From positions 88,255 to 152,254 of the forward strand of contig NZ_JAHZQZ020000020.1 of NCBI RefSeq assembly GCF_019449275.2: a DNA stretch of 64,000 nucleotides. Direction: 5' to 3'. Position 1 is the stretch's first letter. Every line of letters begins with the position of its first letter. This document shows, piece after piece, positions 1-8,277 of the stretch. The notes under the pieces are model-generated. The model saw nothing but the letters and a program-made list of their open reading frames with translations. It was not told the DNA's origin and made no database searches. This DNA is from Microbacterium sp. HD4P20 (lineage in GTDB: Bacteria; Actinomycetota; Actinomycetes; Actinomycetales; Microbacteriaceae). The position numbers were made by a program, and so were the translations under genes.

Positions 1-2468
1 TCGGCGGCCTGCGGCGACAGGGCGACACCCGTGTTCGCGAAGTGCTGCCCGGTGAGCATCGAGGTGCACAGGCGCTTGATCTCTTGATGTTCGAGCTGAC
101 GGTTGATGCCGGGATTTCGGCCCGTGGGCACGATGTCTTCTTCTGCCGCGAGGACGGCCAGCTTCTCTTCATAGCGAGACCGCTGTTCTGCGAAGCCGCG
201 CTGCAGGGCGTCGTAGGTCTCGAGTTGCCACCTCTCGAAGGAGTGCCAGGTGAACACGCAGTCGATCGTCACCGTGGCGGTGAACAGCGTGACGTTGTTC
301 GCTGCCACGGTGACCGGGATCTCGCCGGCGATCCCGGGGAGCGTGTCGGTGTAGTCGCTGTCGATGTCTCCCTCATCGCCGCCGGCGTCGGTGACGCGGC
401 GGAACAGGGTGCGTTCGGCCACCGACACGATGACGTCATGGGGCTCACCCAGTGGACCGTAGGACGCGATGTCGACCTGACAGCTGGTGGCCTTGTAGCC
501 CTCTGGCACCGCGAGCAGCACCTCGTCGGTGTGAACGCCGGCGCTGCCTTCCTCGGGCGTGAAAGCGAAGGTGTGCCCGATGCGCTGCGCGTACCCGGGT
601 GGTGGGGCGACGCCTTCCGCGGCATGCCGCTTCACGTAGGCGGCGTAGTTTCCGCGGGTCAGGTCGCTCGGCTTGATCGTGAGAGCCGGTGGTGCCGCAA
701 TGCCTTCGGTCTGGGCGATCTGCGATTCGATGGCGCGCAGCAGCAGCGCAGAGGGCTCGGGCACGACGCATTCGAACAGCACCCGCAGGCCGTAGTTGTA
801 CAGCTGCATCTCGTAGACGCGGTCGAGCCACTGATAGATGCCGATGGCGTGCTCAGTGCCTTCGGTGTTGTCGAAGCCGTGGCTGTTCTTCTCCTCGAAC
901 TCCTCGATCGTCTTTCGGGTCTGCTCGGTGCGCACCCGCGTGCTCAGCTTCTGCACCGTACGGTCGACGACTTCTTTCGCGACCGTCGACACCAGCGCGT
1001 TGGTCTGCTCCGTCGAGGTCGATGTCTCGTAGCCCGTCGTGGCTTCGACCTGCACGAACGGGCCGTAACCAGCCGAGATCGAGGTGCCGAGGCTGAAGCG
1101 CTTGTCTTCCTTGAGCGTCTGCTCCATCTCGGTCTGGACTTCGTTGCGATCGGTCGTCTGCAGGTCTCGTTCGTGCTCCTGCGTCTCTTCGCGTTCGATG
1201 ACGAAGGTCTCTTCGCTTCGCTGCAGGCGACGTGTCTCGCGGCTCCGGGTCTCGGTGCGCATGACGTTCTCGACGTGCGAGATCTCACCCGCTTCGTACC
1301 GCTTGATCTGCTGGCGGGTCACCAGCAGGTCTCCGACGCCCAGTGGCCGAAGCGGGCCCACGGTGTCGGGCGGTCCTGAAGAGGGATCGGAAAGGACGGC
1401 GGGCCCGAGTGGGCTCGAGGTGCCGTGCGCAGGGATCGTCGAACTGCTCACCCGCAGGCGCGGTGGTGTGAGGTCGAGGCCGACGGCTTCGGCGAAGTTC
1501 TGGGCCACCAGGAGCTGTTCGGCCTCCAGCCGTGTGACCAGCTCACCGATGGGTGACGACGCGGGGTCGATGCGCAGCTCATCGAAGAGCGCGAGCGACT
1601 CCGCCGAGAGTTGGGAACGCGCGCTGTCGGCGAGCACGATCACATCCCGCGTCGTCCGTTGCGGGCCCCCCGCGATCGCGGAGGTCAGCGCTGTCGCTCC
1701 TGTCGCTCCTGTCGCTCCGGTCGGTCCTGTCGCGGCGGTCGACCGAGGCTGCGGTTCGGTCGGCTGCGCTCGCGCGACGGTGAGGCCGTATCCGGCCATT
1801 GAGGCGATCTCGAGCGCGGCGCGGTCGATCCTGCGGGAACGGGCGTCGAATGAGGCGGCTGTCGGGGCGTCCTCCTCCGGGTCAGGCGGCGGCTGAACGT
1901 CTTCGGGTTCTTGGGGTGGAAACAGTTCGGGTGGCAGTGCGATCGGTGCGGTCAGCACCGTGATGGGGCTGGCTGCGGCATCCGTCCCGTCGTCAGCGAG
2001 GCGGCGGATCAGCTCCATGGTGCGCAAGATGGAAGACACTCGCTCCAGCGGCACCCGCCTGGACGGCTCAGCGAGTTTGAGTGCGATCAGCGCGTCGCGC
2101 AGGAACGCCTCGTCGTCGTTGAACTCGCCGTCGTTCGCGAGCACGACTGGTGAGAGCCCCAGCACGTCTTCGACGATCTGGGTGGATTCCGCGGCCGATT
2201 CGGGCCGGTCGTCGATCAGGTGCCGCCGCAGCCGGGTGTAGTCGCGCGTGTTCTCGATGGCGCGCAGCCGTGCCTCGAGCGATGCGCCGTCGAGAAACCT
2301 TCTGGCGCGTGCGCGCATCGCCACGCGGGGCTGAGGCCTACCCAGAGCGTCGACGAGATCGGCGACGAACGGCGACTCGAGCGCCGACAGTGCGACGGAC
2401 ATGATCGCCGGCCGCCGTCGAGGCGCGCGCACAGAAATGCACCGGAACACCTCAGTGGGAAGAGACAT
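1..2468 (-). CDS. Large uncharacterised protein, 3' end outside the window
   Basis: This minus-strand reading frame is open from an ATG at 2468 to the window edge, so at least 822 residues are encoded and the C-terminus is missing. The start has an AGGG about 9 bases upstream; a second in-frame ATG lies at 2402. The N-terminal 240 residues are helical and charged. A collagen-like run of Gly-Ala-Thr/Gly-Pro-Thr lies near residue 255. At about residue 375 a block GVGDLLVTRQQIKRYEAGEI begins, followed by HVENVMR and a segment of about 60 residues very rich in Arg, Glu and Thr, then an aromatic and charged C-terminal half. No signal peptide or membrane segment is visible. I do not recognise a catalytic motif. 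I associate this architecture loosely with large proteins of phage-tail-like loci, but cannot verify that, and no such genes follow within the window. Reading frame: confident; function: unknown. Confidence 0.75.
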   Translation of the reverse strand, partial: MSLPTEVFRCISVRAPRRRPAIMSVALSALESPFVADLVDALGRPQPRVAMRARARRFLDGASLEARLRAIENTRDYTRLRRHLIDDRPESAAESTQIVEDVLGLSPVVLANDGEFNDDEAFLRDALIALKLAEPSRRVPLERVSSILRTMELIRRLADDGTDAAASPITVLTAPIALPPELFPPQEPEDVQPPPDPEEDAPTAASFDARSRRIDRAALEIASMAGYGLTVARAQPTEPQPRSTAATGPTGATGATGATALTSAIAGGPQRTTRDVIVLADSARSQLSAESLALFDELRIDPASSPIGELVTRLEAEQLLVAQNFAEAVGLDLTPPRLRVSSSTIPAHGTSSPLGPAVLSDPSSGPPDTVGPLRPLGVGDLLVTRQQIKRYEAGEISHVENVMRTETRSRETRRLQRSEETFVIEREETQEHERDLQTTDRNEVQTEMEQTLKEDKRFSLGTSISAGYGPFVQVEATTGYETSTSTEQTNALVSTVAKEVVDRTVQKLSTRVRTEQTRKTIEEFEEKNSHGFDNTEGTEHAIGIYQWLDRVYEMQLYNYGLRVLFECVVPEPSALLLRAIESQIAQTEGIAAPPALTIKPSDLTRGNYAAYVKRHAAEGVAPPPGYAQRIGHTFAFTPEEGSAGVHTDEVLLAVPEGYKATSCQVDIASYGPLGEPHDVIVSVAERTLFRRVTDAGGDEGDIDSDYTDTLPGIAGEIPVTVAANNVTLFTATVTIDCVFTWHSFERWQLETYDALQRGFAEQRSRYEEKLAVLAAEEDIVPTGRNPGINRQLEHQEIKRLCTSMLTGQHFANTGVALSPQAA

Positions 2469-2646
2469 GACGCCGACCCTGGACTCTGTCCGGCCGACCG
2501 CCGGACGGCGAAGCACCCCCAGTTTCCCACCGGGGCTGCACCCGGTCAACGCACCCCGTGCCGAGCCACCATTCCATGGCTGTTCGCACGGCGGGAGCGG
2601 CTAATAGCCATCGCGCAAGTAGGCTACATTGATGTAGGTTACATGC
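2469..2646. promoter_or_regulatory. Divergent intergenic region with repeated palindromes before the DUF234 ATPase
   Basis: Two near-identical 11-mers, GTAGGCTACAT (2619-2629) and GTAGGTTACAT (2634-2644), lie 15 bp apart. Each is close to a palindrome, and between them TACATTGATGTA (2625-2636) is also near-palindromic. TAGGTT (2635-2640) ends six bases before the ATG at 2647 and could be a -10 box, which would give a leaderless transcript; there is no Shine-Dalgarno sequence. The arrangement suggests binding of a small dimeric regulator over the promoter. The regulator is not identified. Confidence 0.5.
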
Positions 2647-4083
2647 ATGTCTTTGACGTCGATTCCCCGTGTGAAGGTTCTTGATGGTCTGGCCCGCGAG
2701 CTCGCGGCAGTCCGCGAAAGCGGTCGTGCTCGCATGGTCGCGATGCGAGGGCGCCGACAGATGGGCAAGTCCACGGCGGCAGAGCAGTTCGTCGCCGGCA
2801 CGGGAATTCCATACGTGTTCGCAACCGGGTTGTATCGTCAACCGGTGAAAGCGCAGCTTGCGGCTGCCTCAGAGGCGTTCAGAGAGTCTGCACACCCATT
2901 GCCGGGGCTCGACGCTTCGGCGGTGGCTGAAACGTGGCGTGAATGGCTGGGACAGGTGGCGCTCGCCGCAACCGAAGGTCCCGTCGTCGTCGTCCTCGAC
3001 GAGTTTCCCTGGATGGCGGGCGGAGACGCCTCGAGCCTTGCGAACCTGGAAGGAATACTGCAGTCGTCGTGGGACCGGACGCTGTCAAAACTGCCGGTCC
3101 TGCTCATCCTCATCGGGTCAGACATCGCAGTCATGGAGCAGCTTGGGCAGCACGACCGGCCCCTCTATGGGCGGTTTCAGCCGCTTGTCGTGCCTTCGCT
3201 GAACCCGGGCGAGGTCGCACAGGGGATGGCCGGTGCAGCATCGATCGATGTCTGGGATGCATACCTCCTCACCGGCGGGTACCCGCGACTCCTCAGTTCT
3301 CTCGCGATGACCGGAGACACGCCCGCGCAGTGGGCGCGGCGCTCACTCTCGGATGCGACCGCGCCGTGGGTCGTCACCGCCCGGCTTGCCTTCGATGCCG
3401 AGATCGCCGACAGTGCGGCCGCATACCGTGTGCTCTCGTCTTTGGGGGCGGCGGAGCGCGGAGAGCTCAATCTGGGATCGGTCGCTGCGAAGACCAGTAC
3501 CACCGGCGTCGCGACGAAGACGGAGCAGACGGCGGCCCTTCGTGCCCTGCACCATCTGCGTGAGAAGGGGCTCATCGACGTCGACGAGCCGGCATGGGCG
3601 ACGTCGTCACGTTTGCGCCGGTATCGGGTTGCCGACACGTACCTGCGGGTGTGGTTCCGCTATGTCGAGAAGCACCAGGGCGTGATCGCGCGTGGCCGCG
3701 GAGACATCGCAGCCAACGCGTTCGACCGCGACTGGCCCACGTTTCGGGGCATTCTCGTCGAACCGGCAGTGCGCGAAGCGCTGCTCCGGATCGCCCGGAC
3801 CGACGCCAGGCTCGCCGGAACGGAAGACGTCCGACCGTGGTGGACCCGTGACGGCCAGAAGGAGGTCGATGCTGTCGGAATGGGGCGCTACCGCAGCACA
3901 TTCATCGGCACGATAAAGTGGCGCGTCTCGCGAGGAGTCACCGAGAATGATGTGCGTGCACTGATCGCCGCAGACACCCCGCGCGCCGATGACGCCGCCG
4001 TCGTGGCTGTATGCCCCAGCGGTGAAGTTCCGTCATCCGCGGTGGGGTTTTCTGCCGCAGATCTCTTGACAGCCTGGAGCTGA
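2647..4083 (+). CDS. AAA-type ATPase with C-terminal DUF234 domain
   Basis: The 478-residue protein has an N-terminal P-loop (GRRQMGKST, about residues 35-43) and a Walker B with a following Glu (VVVVLDEFPW, about 116-125). A winged-helix-like region follows (about 285-330), then a C-terminal DUF234-type domain. That domain contains an acidic WWTRDGQKEVDAVG stretch and a later IKWR, resembling the E/D...K pattern of restriction-endonuclease folds. Proteins of this kind are common in archaea and scattered in bacteria, often as mobile, poorly understood genes; the role is unknown. It is monocistronic and has no Shine-Dalgarno sequence, so a leaderless mRNA is likely. ATPase assignment is confident; nuclease activity is inference. 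Confidence 0.85.
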   Translation: MSLTSIPRVKVLDGLARELAAVRESGRARMVAMRGRRQMGKSTAAEQFVAGTGIPYVFATGLYRQPVKAQLAAASEAFRESAHPLPGLDASAVAETWREWLGQVALAATEGPVVVVLDEFPWMAGGDASSLANLEGILQSSWDRTLSKLPVLLILIGSDIAVMEQLGQHDRPLYGRFQPLVVPSLNPGEVAQGMAGAASIDVWDAYLLTGGYPRLLSSLAMTGDTPAQWARRSLSDATAPWVVTARLAFDAEIADSAAAYRVLSSLGAAERGELNLGSVAAKTSTTGVATKTEQTAALRALHHLREKGLIDVDEPAWATSSRLRRYRVADTYLRVWFRYVEKHQGVIARGRGDIAANAFDRDWPTFRGILVEPAVREALLRIARTDARLAGTEDVRPWWTRDGQKEVDAVGMGRYRSTFIGTIKWRVSRGVTENDVRALIAADTPRADDAAVVAVCPSGEVPSSAVGFSAADLLTAWS

Positions 4084-4138
4084 ACTGCCGGCCCACTGCG
4101 GGGCAGAGCGGCCCCTCGCGCGTTGAGCCTCCCGCCCC

Positions 4139-4197
4139 CTCGTTCGTTGAGCGAGCGCCCCCACCCGCTCGTTGAGCGAGCGAAGCGAGACGAAACG
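4139..4197. repeat. Dispersed hairpin repeat, copy 1
   Basis: The core CGTTGAGCGAGCGAAGCGAG plus ACGAAACG occupies 4170-4197, preceded by a partial copy at 4139-4157. CGCTCG/CGAGCG around TTGAG can form a stem-loop. It lies between the stop codons of two convergent genes. The same core, or its reverse complement, recurs at 5799-5826, 26702-26729, 27441-27505, 49585-49612 and 61369-61396. Confidence 0.85.
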
Positions 4198-4214
4198 CCC
4201 CCGCCGCGCCCCCT

Positions 4215-4577
4215 CTACGACCCGAAGTACTCCCGAGCCGAGCGGGTGTAGAGCAGGATCAGTCCGATGATCGACAGGATGCTGCCGGAGATCGCCGACC
4301 ACAGGCTCTCACCGTTGAACATGCCGAGCACCTCGAGCACGATGTTGATGATGAACACGATCGTGGCGACCGTGCGGGCGGTGGAGTTGCCCTTCCAGAG
4401 ACCGACGCCGACGATCAGCGTGATGATGCCGATCGCCAGGCTGAACCACGCGATGAGGGCCACGGGGGTGATCACCAGGCCGGCGATGATCACGAAAATC
4501 GAGGCGATGATCTGAATGAGGCCCGACAGCCAGGCGATGATGGCGACGATGGTCACGCCGACGGGACGTTGTGCCAT
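4215..4577 (-). CDS. Small four-helix membrane protein, unknown function
   Basis: The 120-residue protein consists almost entirely of about four hydrophobic helices (roughly residues 6-22, 24-42, 45-61 and 65-105 as two segments) and a short charged C-terminus. The start ATG at 4577 has a good Shine-Dalgarno sequence (AGGAGA about seven bases upstream). It stands alone: the ATPase gene converges on it and more than 390 bp of non-coding DNA lie behind it. Similar small integral membrane proteins are frequent in actinobacteria. I see no motif that would suggest a transported substrate or enzyme activity. Confidence 0.75.
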   Translation of the reverse strand: MAQRPVGVTIVAIIAWLSGLIQIIASIFVIIAGLVITPVALIAWFSLAIGIITLIVGVGLWKGNSTARTVATIVFIINIVLEVLGMFNGESLWSAISGSILSIIGLILLYTRSAREYFGS

Positions 4578-4973
4578 GAGAATCTCCTATGCGAGGTGGG
4601 AGTTACTGTGTGCTGGCACTCACCGTAGCGGCGACCCGCGCCGAGCGCGAGAGGTCCGAGCATCTCTGTTCCGGCGGGGTTCTCGATCAACCCTCCCCCG
4701 GGCCGAGAGCCTCTGCCCCGCGCGGACGACGTACACGGATCACCGGGTGCAGGTGATCTGGGCAGGGATCCCCTCGGCTTACTCGGGGGCGAGAACGAGG
4801 GGACCCCAGGTCCGCCGTGGCACTGTGAGTGGGAGCTCGGCCGCCGGTGGACTGCCCTGACAGTAATCCCTGGGACGCGATGACGTATCCGGGTCTACCC
4901 CGATGTCGCGCCCCGAAACCCCGTAAGCTTCGCGCCCGGATGCCCGCCTCGTCAGCCGCCGATCCCGCTGGGC
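4578..4973. other. Non-coding stretch between the small membrane protein and ugd
   Basis: About 395 bp hold no convincing gene. The half next to 4577 should contain the promoter of the small membrane protein. Around 4765-4810 several short inverted G/C runs (GGGATCCCC, GGGGACCCC) could form the terminator of the ugd transcript, but there is no T tract. I recognise no RNA gene. Confidence 0.4.
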
Positions 4974-6323
4974 CTAGGGCCGTCCCATGCCGTAGTACGT
5001 CCAGCCGGCTGCTCGCCACGCGGCGGCGTCCAAACCATTGCGTCCGTCCACGACGACGCGTCCGGTGGCGAGGGTCGACGCGTGCTCGGGCGAGAGCTCG
5101 CGGCGGTACTCGTCCCACTCGGTGACAAGGATGAGAGCGTCTGCGCCGCGGATCGCCTCGTCTCGGTCGGGTACGTAGTTCAGCTGCGGGTGCAGACGCT
5201 GGGCGTTCTCGAGGGCCGCAGGGTCGGTGATCGTGACCCACGCGCCAAGACCGTGCAGTCGCACCGCTACGTCAAGGGCGGGGGAGTCGCGGATGTCGTC
5301 GCTGTGCGGCTTGAACGCTGCGCCGAGAACGGTGACGTTCTTCTTGAACACCGATCCACCGAACGCGTTCACGACGAGGTCGACGGCGCGATCGCGTCGG
5401 CGCAGGTTGATGGCGTCGACTTCACGAAGGAACGCGACGGACTCGCCGCGGCCCAGTTCCTCAGCGCGTGCCGAGAACGCTCGAATGTCTTTCGGGAGGC
5501 ATCCGCCGCCGAACCCGATGCCGGCCCCGAGGAAGCGACGGCCGATGCGTTCGTCGTGCCCGAGCGCGTCGGCGAGCTGGGTGACGTCGGCCCCGGTGAC
5601 CTCGGCGATCTCTGCCATCGCGTTGATGAACGAGATCTTGGTGGCGAGAAAGGCGTTGGCGGCCACCTTGACGAGCTCAGAGGTCGCTAGGTCGGTCACG
5701 ATAAACGGTGTGCCCTTGGCGACTGCCGGGTGGTACACCTCGCGCAGGACGTCGGCCGGGTTGACTTCCCCGTCCCCAGTCGTTGCTTCTGCCCCGGTCG
5801 TTGAGCGAGCGAAGTGAGACGAAACGCCCACAACCAGCCGGTCGGGGTCGATCGTGTCCTTGACCGCCCATCCTTCGCGCAGGAACTCCGGGTTCCACAC
5901 CAGCGTCGCGCCCGTGGCCTCGACGCGCGGCGCCAGCTCGGCCGCGGTGCCCACGGGAACGGTCGACTTGCCGGCGACGATGTCACCCGGCGACAGGTAG
6001 GGGAGCAGCCCGTCGATCGCGGCGTTCACGTAGGTGAGGTCTGCGGCGTATCCGTCCTTCTGCTGCGGCGTGCCGACGCCCACGAAGTGCACCTTCGATC
6101 CGGATGCCGCGGCCATGTCGGTGGTGAACCGCAACCGCCCCGACTCGATGCCTTCGGTGAGGATTTCCTGCAGGCCGGGTTCGAAGAACGGCGCCTCACC
6201 CTTGGATAGGGTCTCGATCTTTCGTTCGTCGACGTCGATGCCGACGACGTCGTGACCGATGGATGCCATGGCTGCCGCGTGCACGGCCCCGAGGTACCCG
6301 CAGCCGATGACAGACAGACGCAT
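4974..6323 (-). CDS. ugd: UDP-glucose 6-dehydrogenase
   Basis: The 449-residue enzyme oxidises UDP-glucose to UDP-glucuronate with NAD+, providing a uronic acid donor. The N-terminal Rossmann motif is GCGYLG (residues 8-13), followed by the substrate-loop segment KSTVPVGTA. The catalytic cysteine is Cys275 in GGGCLPKDIRAF, and a C-terminal UDP-binding domain is present. The start at 6323 has a GGAG six bases upstream. Residues about 166-175 are encoded by a copy of the dispersed hairpin repeat and lie in an unusually long linker before VLREVYHP, an in-frame insertion. It opens the polysaccharide locus; the Nudix gene diverges from it. Function is confident. Confidence 0.95.
   Translation of the reverse strand: MRLSVIGCGYLGAVHAAAMASIGHDVVGIDVDERKIETLSKGEAPFFEPGLQEILTEGIESGRLRFTTDMAAASGSKVHFVGVGTPQQKDGYAADLTYVNAAIDGLLPYLSPGDIVAGKSTVPVGTAAELAPRVEATGATLVWNPEFLREGWAVKDTIDPDRLVVGVSSHFARSTTGAEATTGDGEVNPADVLREVYHPAVAKGTPFIVTDLATSELVKVAANAFLATKISFINAMAEIAEVTGADVTQLADALGHDERIGRRFLGAGIGFGGGCLPKDIRAFSARAEELGRGESVAFLREVDAINLRRRDRAVDLVVNAFGGSVFKKNVTVLGAAFKPHSDDIRDSPALDVAVRLHGLGAWVTITDPAALENAQRLHPQLNYVPDRDEAIRGADALILVTEWDEYRRELSPEHASTLATGRVVVDGRNGLDAAAWRAAGWTYYGMGRP
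5799..5826. repeat. Dispersed hairpin repeat, copy 2, inside ugd
   Basis: CGTTGAGCGAGCGAAGTGAG plus ACGAAACG differs by one base from the copy at 4170-4197. It is read in frame by ugd as VSSHFARSTT and does not interrupt the gene. Confidence 0.85.
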
Positions 6324-6453
6324 GCTTCTCCGTTCCCGACTAACGAAAGCAACGGGACCATTCCTACCAGACTCATGCGGCGTCGATGTTTCGCGGGGTG
6401 AGCTGGCCCAGCAGGCTTGGGGCGCGGCCCGCGTTCCACGACAGAATGGCGGA

Positions 6454-6942
6454 GTGACGTTTTTGCCCGACGAGCTCTATGCAACCATCGAGCAATCGAT
6501 TCCCATTGCGTGTGTTGACTTCGTGCCTATCCGTCGACTCAACCGCGGTACAGAGGTCGGGCTCATCCTTCGAGAGTCGCCGTTCGGGCGCGTTTGGTGC
6601 CATCTGGGCGGTCGGATCCATCGTGGAGAAACGATCCGGCAAGCGATTACGCGGCACGCCGTTACCACGTTGGGAGTGGACGTCGTGCTGTCCCTCGATC
6701 CGCAACCCGACTTCGTCTACCAGTGGTTCCCCTCCGACATCGCACCGCGCAACGGCACATCTCACGGCGACGACCCCCGCAAGCATGCCATTGGCCTCTC
6801 GTATGCCGTCGAGTTGGAGGCGCAACCAAGCCCTCGAGGTGAAGCGCTCGACTTTCAATTCGTGAGCGCCGAAGGGCTCCCTGTGCGCACGTGGCCCGGC
6901 TCTACAGAGCTGATTCGCGAACTCGTGCGGCGATCGACGTGA
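6454..6942 (+). CDS. Nudix-type (DUF4916-like) hydrolase, probable GDP-sugar hydrolase
   Basis: The product (162 residues from the GTG at 6454) has a Nudix core, but its box is GGRIHRGETIRQAITRHAVT: the REUXEE glutamates of the canonical box are replaced by RH and TT. The same kind of altered box is known in GDP-mannose mannosyl hydrolases, which use a different cleavage chemistry. The location beside fcl and gmd, which act on GDP-mannose, fits a role in removing GDP-mannose or a related sugar nucleotide. The start is uncertain: the frame is open back to 6259 and the GTG at 6454 has no strong Shine-Dalgarno sequence. Fold is confident, substrate is inference. Confidence 0.75.
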   Translation: MTFLPDELYATIEQSIPIACVDFVPIRRLNRGTEVGLILRESPFGRVWCHLGGRIHRGETIRQAITRHAVTTLGVDVVLSLDPQPDFVYQWFPSDIAPRNGTSHGDDPRKHAIGLSYAVELEAQPSPRGEALDFQFVSAEGLPVRTWPGSTELIRELVRRST

Positions 6943-6988
6943 CCTTCCCACCACTGCAGGAGCGACGCCGGAGCGAGTCGCCAGCGCC

Positions 6989-7291
6989 TCAGGCGACGTC
7001 GAAATGGGTAGGGACATAGTCCCCCACCCACCAGTCTGCGATCTCGGCCATCGTCTGAGTCGCGCTTACGTGTTCTGGGCTGGCCCGAAACACTTCGAAC
7101 GACTCGGCATCGTCGAACGCCGCGTCCTCGATCACGATTCTGCCCTTCCGCTCGTCTAGAGAACGCGCGACCGACCAAGACCGTACGCTCGGAAGCCTTG
7201 CAAGTGCCCGGAGGCTATCCATAGCTTGCTCAATGCGCAGCTCATCAACCTCGTCATGCACGCGAAACAGCACGATGTGACGTAGTGCCAT
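6989..7291 (-). CDS. Dabb-domain (stress-responsive A/B barrel) protein
   Basis: From the ATG at 7291 the protein has 100 residues and begins MALRHIVLFRVHDEVDE, the typical first strand and helix of Dabb (dimeric alpha/beta barrel) proteins. It continues through a middle strand (RIVIEDAAFDD) to a C-terminal helix and strand. Family members include small stress proteins, cyclases and unknown proteins, so no reaction can be assigned. It begins two bases after the fcl stop codon, so it is the third gene of a gmd-fcl-Dabb operon. Its role in the polysaccharide pathway is not evident. Confidence 0.8.
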   Translation of the reverse strand: MALRHIVLFRVHDEVDELRIEQAMDSLRALARLPSVRSWSVARSLDERKGRIVIEDAAFDDAESFEVFRASPEHVSATQTMAEIADWWVGDYVPTHFDVA

Positions 7292-7293
7292 GC

Positions 7294-8277
7294 CTACTGC
7301 CGGATCGACTCGGCGTGATCCCGGTACCACGCGACGGTGCGCTCAAGACCTTCTTCGAGCGTGATTTTCGACGTCCATCCCGCCTCGGCAAGTTTGGACA
7401 CATCCAGCAACTTCTGTGGAGTTCCGTCGGGTTTGGTCGTGTCCCATTCGGTCTCGCCTTCGAAGCCGACGACACCGGCGATCGTCTCAGCGATCTCCCG
7501 GATCGTGACGTCGCTACCCGTACCGACGTTGACCTGCTCAGGGCCGTCATAGTGTTCGAGCAGGTGGAGCACTGCGTCGGCCATGTCGTCGGAGTGCAAG
7601 AATTCCCGACGAGGGGTTCCGGTACCCCAGTTCGTTACTGCGGCGGAGCCGGTCTTCGCGGCCTCGTCGTAGCGACGAATGAGGGCGGGCAGCACGTGGG
7701 AGCCCTTCGGCGAGAAGTTGTCGTTCGGCCCGTAGAGGTTCGTCGGCATCGCCGAGATCCACGGCAGGCCGTACTGGCGGCGTACGGCCTGGACATTCAG
7801 AATGCCGGCGATCTTCGCGATCGCATACGCGTCGTTCGTCGGTTCCAAGTGTCCGGTGAGCAGTGAATCCTCGCGGATCGGTTGTTCCGCGAACTTCGGG
7901 TAAATGCACGATGAGCCAAGGAACGCAACGCGCTCAACGTCGTTGGCGAGCGCGGCATCGAGGACGTTCGACTGTATCCGAAGGTTCTCGCTGAGAAAAT
8001 CGACAGGATAGGTGCTGTTCGCGAGGATGCCGCCGACCTTGGCCGCGGCGAGCACGAGGTACTTGGGTCTGATCTCGGCCATGTAGGCGAAAACCGCGTC
8101 GCGATTCTTCAGATCGAGCTCGGCCGATGACTTCCCAACGACGTTCGCGAACCCGGATGCCTCAAGCTTGCGGACAATCGCTGATCCGACGAGCCCGCGA
8201 TGGCCTGCGACGTAGAATGTTGCGCCCCGGTCGAGTTCGCGTGGTTCGTAGGCAACGCTGTCCGGTGCCGCTGTCAC
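7294..8277 (-). CDS. fcl: GDP-L-fucose synthase (GDP-4-keto-6-deoxymannose epimerase/reductase)
   Basis: This short-chain dehydrogenase converts GDP-4-keto-6-deoxymannose to GDP-L-fucose with NADPH. From the GTG at 8277 it has 327 residues, the usual family length. Visible motifs are the NADP-binding [11 protein letters not shown], the SSCIYP serine segment, the catalytic YAIAK, and the NLYGPNDNF and [11 protein letters not shown] blocks typical of Fcl/WcaG. The start overlaps the gmd stop codon as GTGA, so the two are translationally coupled; a longer frame to 8334 would run into gmd and is less likely. Confidence 0.95.
   Translation of the reverse strand: MTAAPDSVAYEPRELDRGATFYVAGHRGLVGSAIVRKLEASGFANVVGKSSAELDLKNRDAVFAYMAEIRPKYLVLAAAKVGGILANSTYPVDFLSENLRIQSNVLDAALANDVERVAFLGSSCIYPKFAEQPIREDSLLTGHLEPTNDAYAIAKIAGILNVQAVRRQYGLPWISAMPTNLYGPNDNFSPKGSHVLPALIRRYDEAAKTGSAAVTNWGTGTPRREFLHSDDMADAVLHLLEHYDGPEQVNVGTGSDVTIREIAETIAGVVGFEGETEWDTTKPDGTPQKLLDVSKLAEAGWTSKITLEEGLERTVAWYRDHAESIRQ

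Noticed and set aside
42..1379. 445-codon plus-strand frame at the left edge
   Set aside because: The minus-strand frame at 1-2468 gives a protein of normal composition; the plus frame is its shadow, with abnormal His/Arg/Leu content.
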